From Tipula vernalis (lineage: Eukaryota > Arthropoda > Insecta > Diptera > Tipulidae): a stretch of DNA of 64,000 bases. Shown here one piece after another: positions 60,321 to 64,000 of this stretch. The stretch spans positions 116,922,838-116,986,837 of the forward strand of contig OY282558.1 of the NCBI GenBank assembly GCA_958295665.1, written 5' to 3'. Position 1 is the stretch's first letter; every line of letters starts with the position of its first letter. The notes beneath the pieces are model-generated. The model did not search any database, had not been told where the DNA came from, and was given only the letters and a program-made list of their open reading frames with translations. A program made the translations under genes and the position numbers.

Positions 60321-63300
60321 ATGGTCCGATTACGATGGTTGATACCTCTATCAATAGGTTTCGAGGCCTGTAATTGCTGTGACAATTTTCATTTTGATTG
60401 CTCGATTATTTCTAAACATTTCTTAGAAAATTCAATTTTATTGAAAATCAACTGTGCTATAGCCCACAAGTTTTTGGGCGGCAGAAATCTAAAATGGTCC
60501 GATTACGATGGTTGATACCTCTATCAATAGGTTTCGAGGCCTGTAATTGCTGTGACAATTTTCATTTTGATTGCTCGATTGTTTCTAAACATTTCTTAGA
60601 AAATTCAATTTTATTGAAAATCAACTGTGCTATAGCCCACAAGTTTTTGGGCGGCAGAAACCTAAAATGGTCCGATTACGATGGTTGATACCTCTATCAA
60701 TAGGTTTCGAGGCCTGTAATTGCTGTGACAATTTTCATTTTGATTGCTCGATTATTTCTAAACATTTCTTAGAAAATTCAATTTTATTGAAAATCAACTG
60801 TGCTATAGCCCACAAGTTTTTGGGCGGCAGAAATCTAAAATGGTCCGATTACGATGGCTGATACCTCTATCAATAGGTTTCGAGGCCTGTAATTGCTGTG
60901 ACTATTTTCATTTTGATTGCTCGATTATTTCTAAACATTTCTTAGAAAATTCAATTTTATTGAAAATCAACTGTGCTATAGCCCACAAGTTTTTGGGCGG
61001 CAGAAATCTAAAATGGTCCGATTACGATGGTTGATACCTCTATCAATAGGTTTCGAGGCCTGTAATTGCTGTGACAATTTTCATTTTGATTGCTCGATTA
61101 TTTCTAAACATTTCTTAGAAAATTCAATTTTATTGAAAATCAACTGTGCTATAGCCCACAAGTTTTTGGGCGGCAGAAATCTAAAATGGTCCGATTACGA
61201 TGGTTGATACCTCTATCAATAGGTTTCGAGGCCTGTAATTGCTGTGACTATTTTCATTTTGATTGCTCGATTATTTCTAAACATTTCTTAGAAAATTCAA
61301 TTTTATTGAAAATCAACTGTGCTATAGCCCACAAGTTTTTGGGCGGCAGAAATCTAAAATGGTCCGATTACGATGGTTGATACCTCTATCAATAGGTTTC
61401 GAGGCCTGTAATTGCTGTGACTATTTTCATTTTGATTGCTCGATTATTTCTAAACATTTCTTAGAAAATTCAATTTTATTGAAAATCAACTGTGCTATAG
61501 CCCACAAGTTTTTGGGCGGCAGAAATCTAAAATGGTCCGATTACGATGGTTGATACCTCTATCAATAGGTTTCGAGGCCTGTAATTGCTGTGACAATTTT
61601 CATTTTGATTGCTCGATTATTTCTAAACATTTCTTAGAAAATTCAATTTTATTGAAAATCAACTGTGCTATAGCCCACAAGTTTTTGGGCGGCAGAAATC
61701 TAAAATGGTCCGATTACGATGGTTGATACCTCTATCAATAGGTTTCGAGGCCTGTAATTGCTGTGACAATTTTCATTTTGATTGCTCGATTATTTCTAAA
61801 CATTTCTTAGAAAATTCAATTTTATTGAAAATCAACTGTGCTATAGCCCACAAGTTTTTGGGCGGCAGAAATCTAAAATGGTCCGATTACGATGGTTGAT
61901 ACCTCTATCAATAGGTTTCGAGGCCTGTAATTGCTGTGACAATTTTCATTTTGATTGCTCGATTATTTCTAAACATTTCTTAGAAAATTCAATTTTATTG
62001 AAAATCAACTGTGCTATAGCCCACAAGTTTTTGGGCGGCAGAAATCTAAAATGGTCCGATTACGATGGTTGATACCTCTATCAATAGGTTTCGAGGCCTG
62101 TAATTGCTGTGACAATTTTCATTTTGATTGCTCGATTATTTCTAAACATTTCTTAGAAAATTCAATTTTATTGAAAATCAACTGTGCTATAGCCCACAAG
62201 TTTTTGGGCGGCAGAAATCTAAAATGGTCCGATTACGATGGCTGATACCTCTATCAATAGGTTTCGAGGCCTGTAATTGCTGTGACAATTTTCATTTTGA
62301 TTGCTCGATTATTTCTAAACATTTCTTAGAAAATTCAATTTTATTGAAAATCAACTGTGCTATAGCCCACAAGTTTTTGGGCGGCAGAAATCTAAAATGG
62401 TCCGATTACGATGGTTGATACCTCTATCAATAGGTTTCGAGGCCTGTAATTGCTGTGACAATTTTCATTTTGATTGCTCGATTATTTCTAAACATGTCTT
62501 AGAAAATTCAATTTTATTGAAAATCAACTGTGCTATAGCCCACAAGTTTTTGGGCGGCAGAAATCTAAAATGGTCCGATTACGATGGTTGATACCTCTAT
62601 CAATAGGTTTCGAGGCCTGTAATTGCTGTGACAATTTTCATTTTGATTGCTCGATTATTTCTAAACATTTCTTAGAAAATTCAATTTTATTGAAAATCAA
62701 CTGTGCTATAGCCCACAAATTTTTGGGCGGCAGAAATCTAAAATGGTCCGATTACGATGGTTGATACATCTATCAATAGGTTTCGAGGCCTGTAATTGCT
62801 GTGACAATTTTCATTTTGATTGCTCGATTTTTTCTAAACATTTCTTCGAAAATTCAATTTTATTGAAAATCAACTGTGCTATAGCCCACAAGTTTTTGGG
62901 CGGCAGAAATCTAAAATGGTCCGATTACGAGGGTTGATACCTCTATCAATAGGTTTCGAGGCCTGTTTTTGCTGTGACAAATGGTCCGATTACGATGGTT
63001 GATACCTCTATCAATAGGTTTCGAGGCCTGTAATTGCTGTGACTATTTTCATTTTGATTGCTCGATTATTTCTAAACATTTCTTAGAAAATTCAATTTTA
63101 TTGAAAATCAACTGTGCTATAGCCCACAAGTTTTTGGGCGGCAGAAATCTAAAATGGTCCGATTACGATGGTTGATACCTCTATCAATAGGTTTCGAGGC
63201 CTGTAATTGCTGTGACAATTTTCATTTTGATTGCTCGATTATTTCTAAACATTTCTTAGAAAATTCAATTTTATTGAAAATCAACTGTGCTATAGCCCAC

Positions 63301-64000
63301 AAATTTTTGGGCGGCAGAAATCTAAAATGGTCCGATTACGATGGTTGATACATCTATCAATAGGTTTCGAGGCCTGTAATTGCTGTGACAATTTTCATTT
63401 TGATTGCTCGATTTTTTCTAAACATTTCTTCGAAAATTCAATTTTATTGAAAATCAACTGTGCTATAGCCCACAAGTTTTTGGGCGGCAGAAACCTAAAA
63501 TGGTCCGATTACGATGGTTGATACCTCTATCAATAGGTTTCGAGGCCTGTAATTGCTGTGACAATTTTCATTTTGATTGCTCGATTATTTCTAAACATTT
63601 CTTAGAAAATTCAATTTTATTGAAAATCAACTGTGCTATAGCCCACAAGTTTTTGGGCGGCAGAAATCTAAAATGGTCCGATTACGATGGCTGATACCTC
63701 TATCAATAGGTTTCGAGGCCTGTAATTGCTGTGACAATTTTCATTTTGATTGCTCGATTATTTCTAAACATTTCTTAGAAAATTCAATTTTATTGAAAAT
63801 CAACTGTGCTATAGCCCACAAGTTTTTGGGCGGCAGAAATCTAAAATGGTCCGATTACGATGGTTGATACCTCTATCAATAGGTTTCGAGGCCTGTAATT
63901 GCTGTGACAATTTTCATTTTGATTGCTCGATTATTTCTAAACATTTCTTAGAAAATTCAATTTTATTGAAAATCAACTGTGCTATAGCCCACAAGTTTTT
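60321..64000 (+). repeat. homogenised segment of the array
   Basis: Monomers from about 60.3 kb to the window end are nearly identical; most differ at zero to two positions (for example AATTTTC/TATTTTC, GGTTGA/GGCTGA). Nearly all are of the CGAGGCC, GCAGAAATC type. Confidence 0.85.
62916..62980 (+). repeat. 65-bp partial monomer
   Basis: A monomer starting at 62916 breaks off after GCTGTGACAA and the next ATGGTCCG starts at 62981. It interrupts an otherwise regular 173-bp series. The flanking rare monomers at 62743 and 63327 are copies of each other (shift 584 = 3 x 173 + 65). Confidence 0.85.

Larger units (their letters stand above)
18306..64000 (+). repeat. 173-bp satellite array (about 264 monomers, continues off the window)
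   Basis: The array is head-to-tail, contiguous and all in one orientation. The common period is exactly 173 bp (for example ATGGTCCGATTACGATGG at 60494, 60667, 60840, 61013, 61186, 61359 and 61532). A typical monomer has 60 G+C in 173 bases (35%) and five CpG. It contains two clear dyads: GCCCA-8 bases-TGGGC, and TTCAAT-TTT-ATTGAA. Two main variant families alternate: one with GCAGAAATC, GATGGTTGA and CGAGGCCTG, the other with GCAAAAATC, GATGATTGA and CGGGACCTG. A 172-bp variant lacks one G (CCCACAATTTTTGGGC). Array size, period and AT content fit pericentromeric or centromeric heterochromatin; that role is inferred. Confidence 0.97.

Noticed and set aside
18650..64000. More than 150 near-identical 64-codon ORFs (starting ATGGTCCG, ending in GATTACGATGGTTGA of the next unit) and 61-72-codon minus-strand ORFs
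   Set aside because: They are produced by the repeat. The period of 173 is not a multiple of three, so each ORF ends in the next unit. Variants include frame changes and stops without any sign of selection. Longer ORFs appear only where the 135-bp short monomer keeps the frame.
18306..64000. CRISPR-like array
   Set aside because: Units are 173 bp, contiguous, with no unique spacers, and the context is an insect-type eukaryotic genome.
1..64000. tRNA, rRNA or other structured RNA genes
   Set aside because: No segment was found with the conserved arms or sequence of known RNA genes; the monomer hairpins are short and explained by the satellite.

Overview
The window looks like heterochromatic (pericentromeric or satellite-flanking) DNA from an insect, most plausibly a fly. 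The evidence is the absence of prokaryote-style gene packing, AT-rich non-coding DNA, BEL/Pao and RNase H-bearing non-LTR retrotransposon relics of arthropod type, a foldback element with a 9-bp target duplication, and a huge tandem satellite. The species assignment is inference. No intact host gene was recognised.

Layout. (1) 1-3430: AT-rich DNA with one unassigned 82-codon ORF (309-557, minus), a complete non-autonomous foldback transposon (1072-2201, flanked by CTTTCGTTG), and a decayed block (about 2780-3330) that matches the main satellite in reverse orientation. (2) 3444-4234: a clean 5'-truncated insertion of an RNase H-bearing non-LTR retrotransposon ('element A') with a 13-bp target duplication and a (CCTAA)n tail. 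(3) 4483-16955: an old nested transposon cluster. Fragments of BEL/Pao LTR retrotransposon on the minus strand (gag, two gag zinc knuckles, protease, the start of reverse transcriptase, two RNase H pieces) lie between two diverged LTR-like copies. Into this are inserted element B (12928-15117, with a 12-bp target duplication), a long broken copy of element A (about 8442-11340), and an older R1/jockey-like RT relic (about 6540-7640). (4) 16956-18305: unassigned AT-rich DNA. (5) 18306-64000: one head-to-tail array of a 173-bp, 35% GC satellite, about 264 monomers, which runs off the right end of the window.

How it fits together. The array has diverged monomers at its left edge and dimeric (345 bp) and larger higher-order repeats between 19 and 58 kb. 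It also has kilobase-scale duplications (2,544 bp and 999 bp shifts), a recurrent 135-bp short monomer, and very uniform monomers from about 60.3 kb onward. This is the pattern expected of unequal exchange and amplification, with the youngest part lying to the right. The small inverted satellite relic on the other side of the transposon nest suggests that the satellite once covered more of the region, or derives from an older repeat there. The many 64-codon ORFs in the array are a by-product of the repeat and are not genes.
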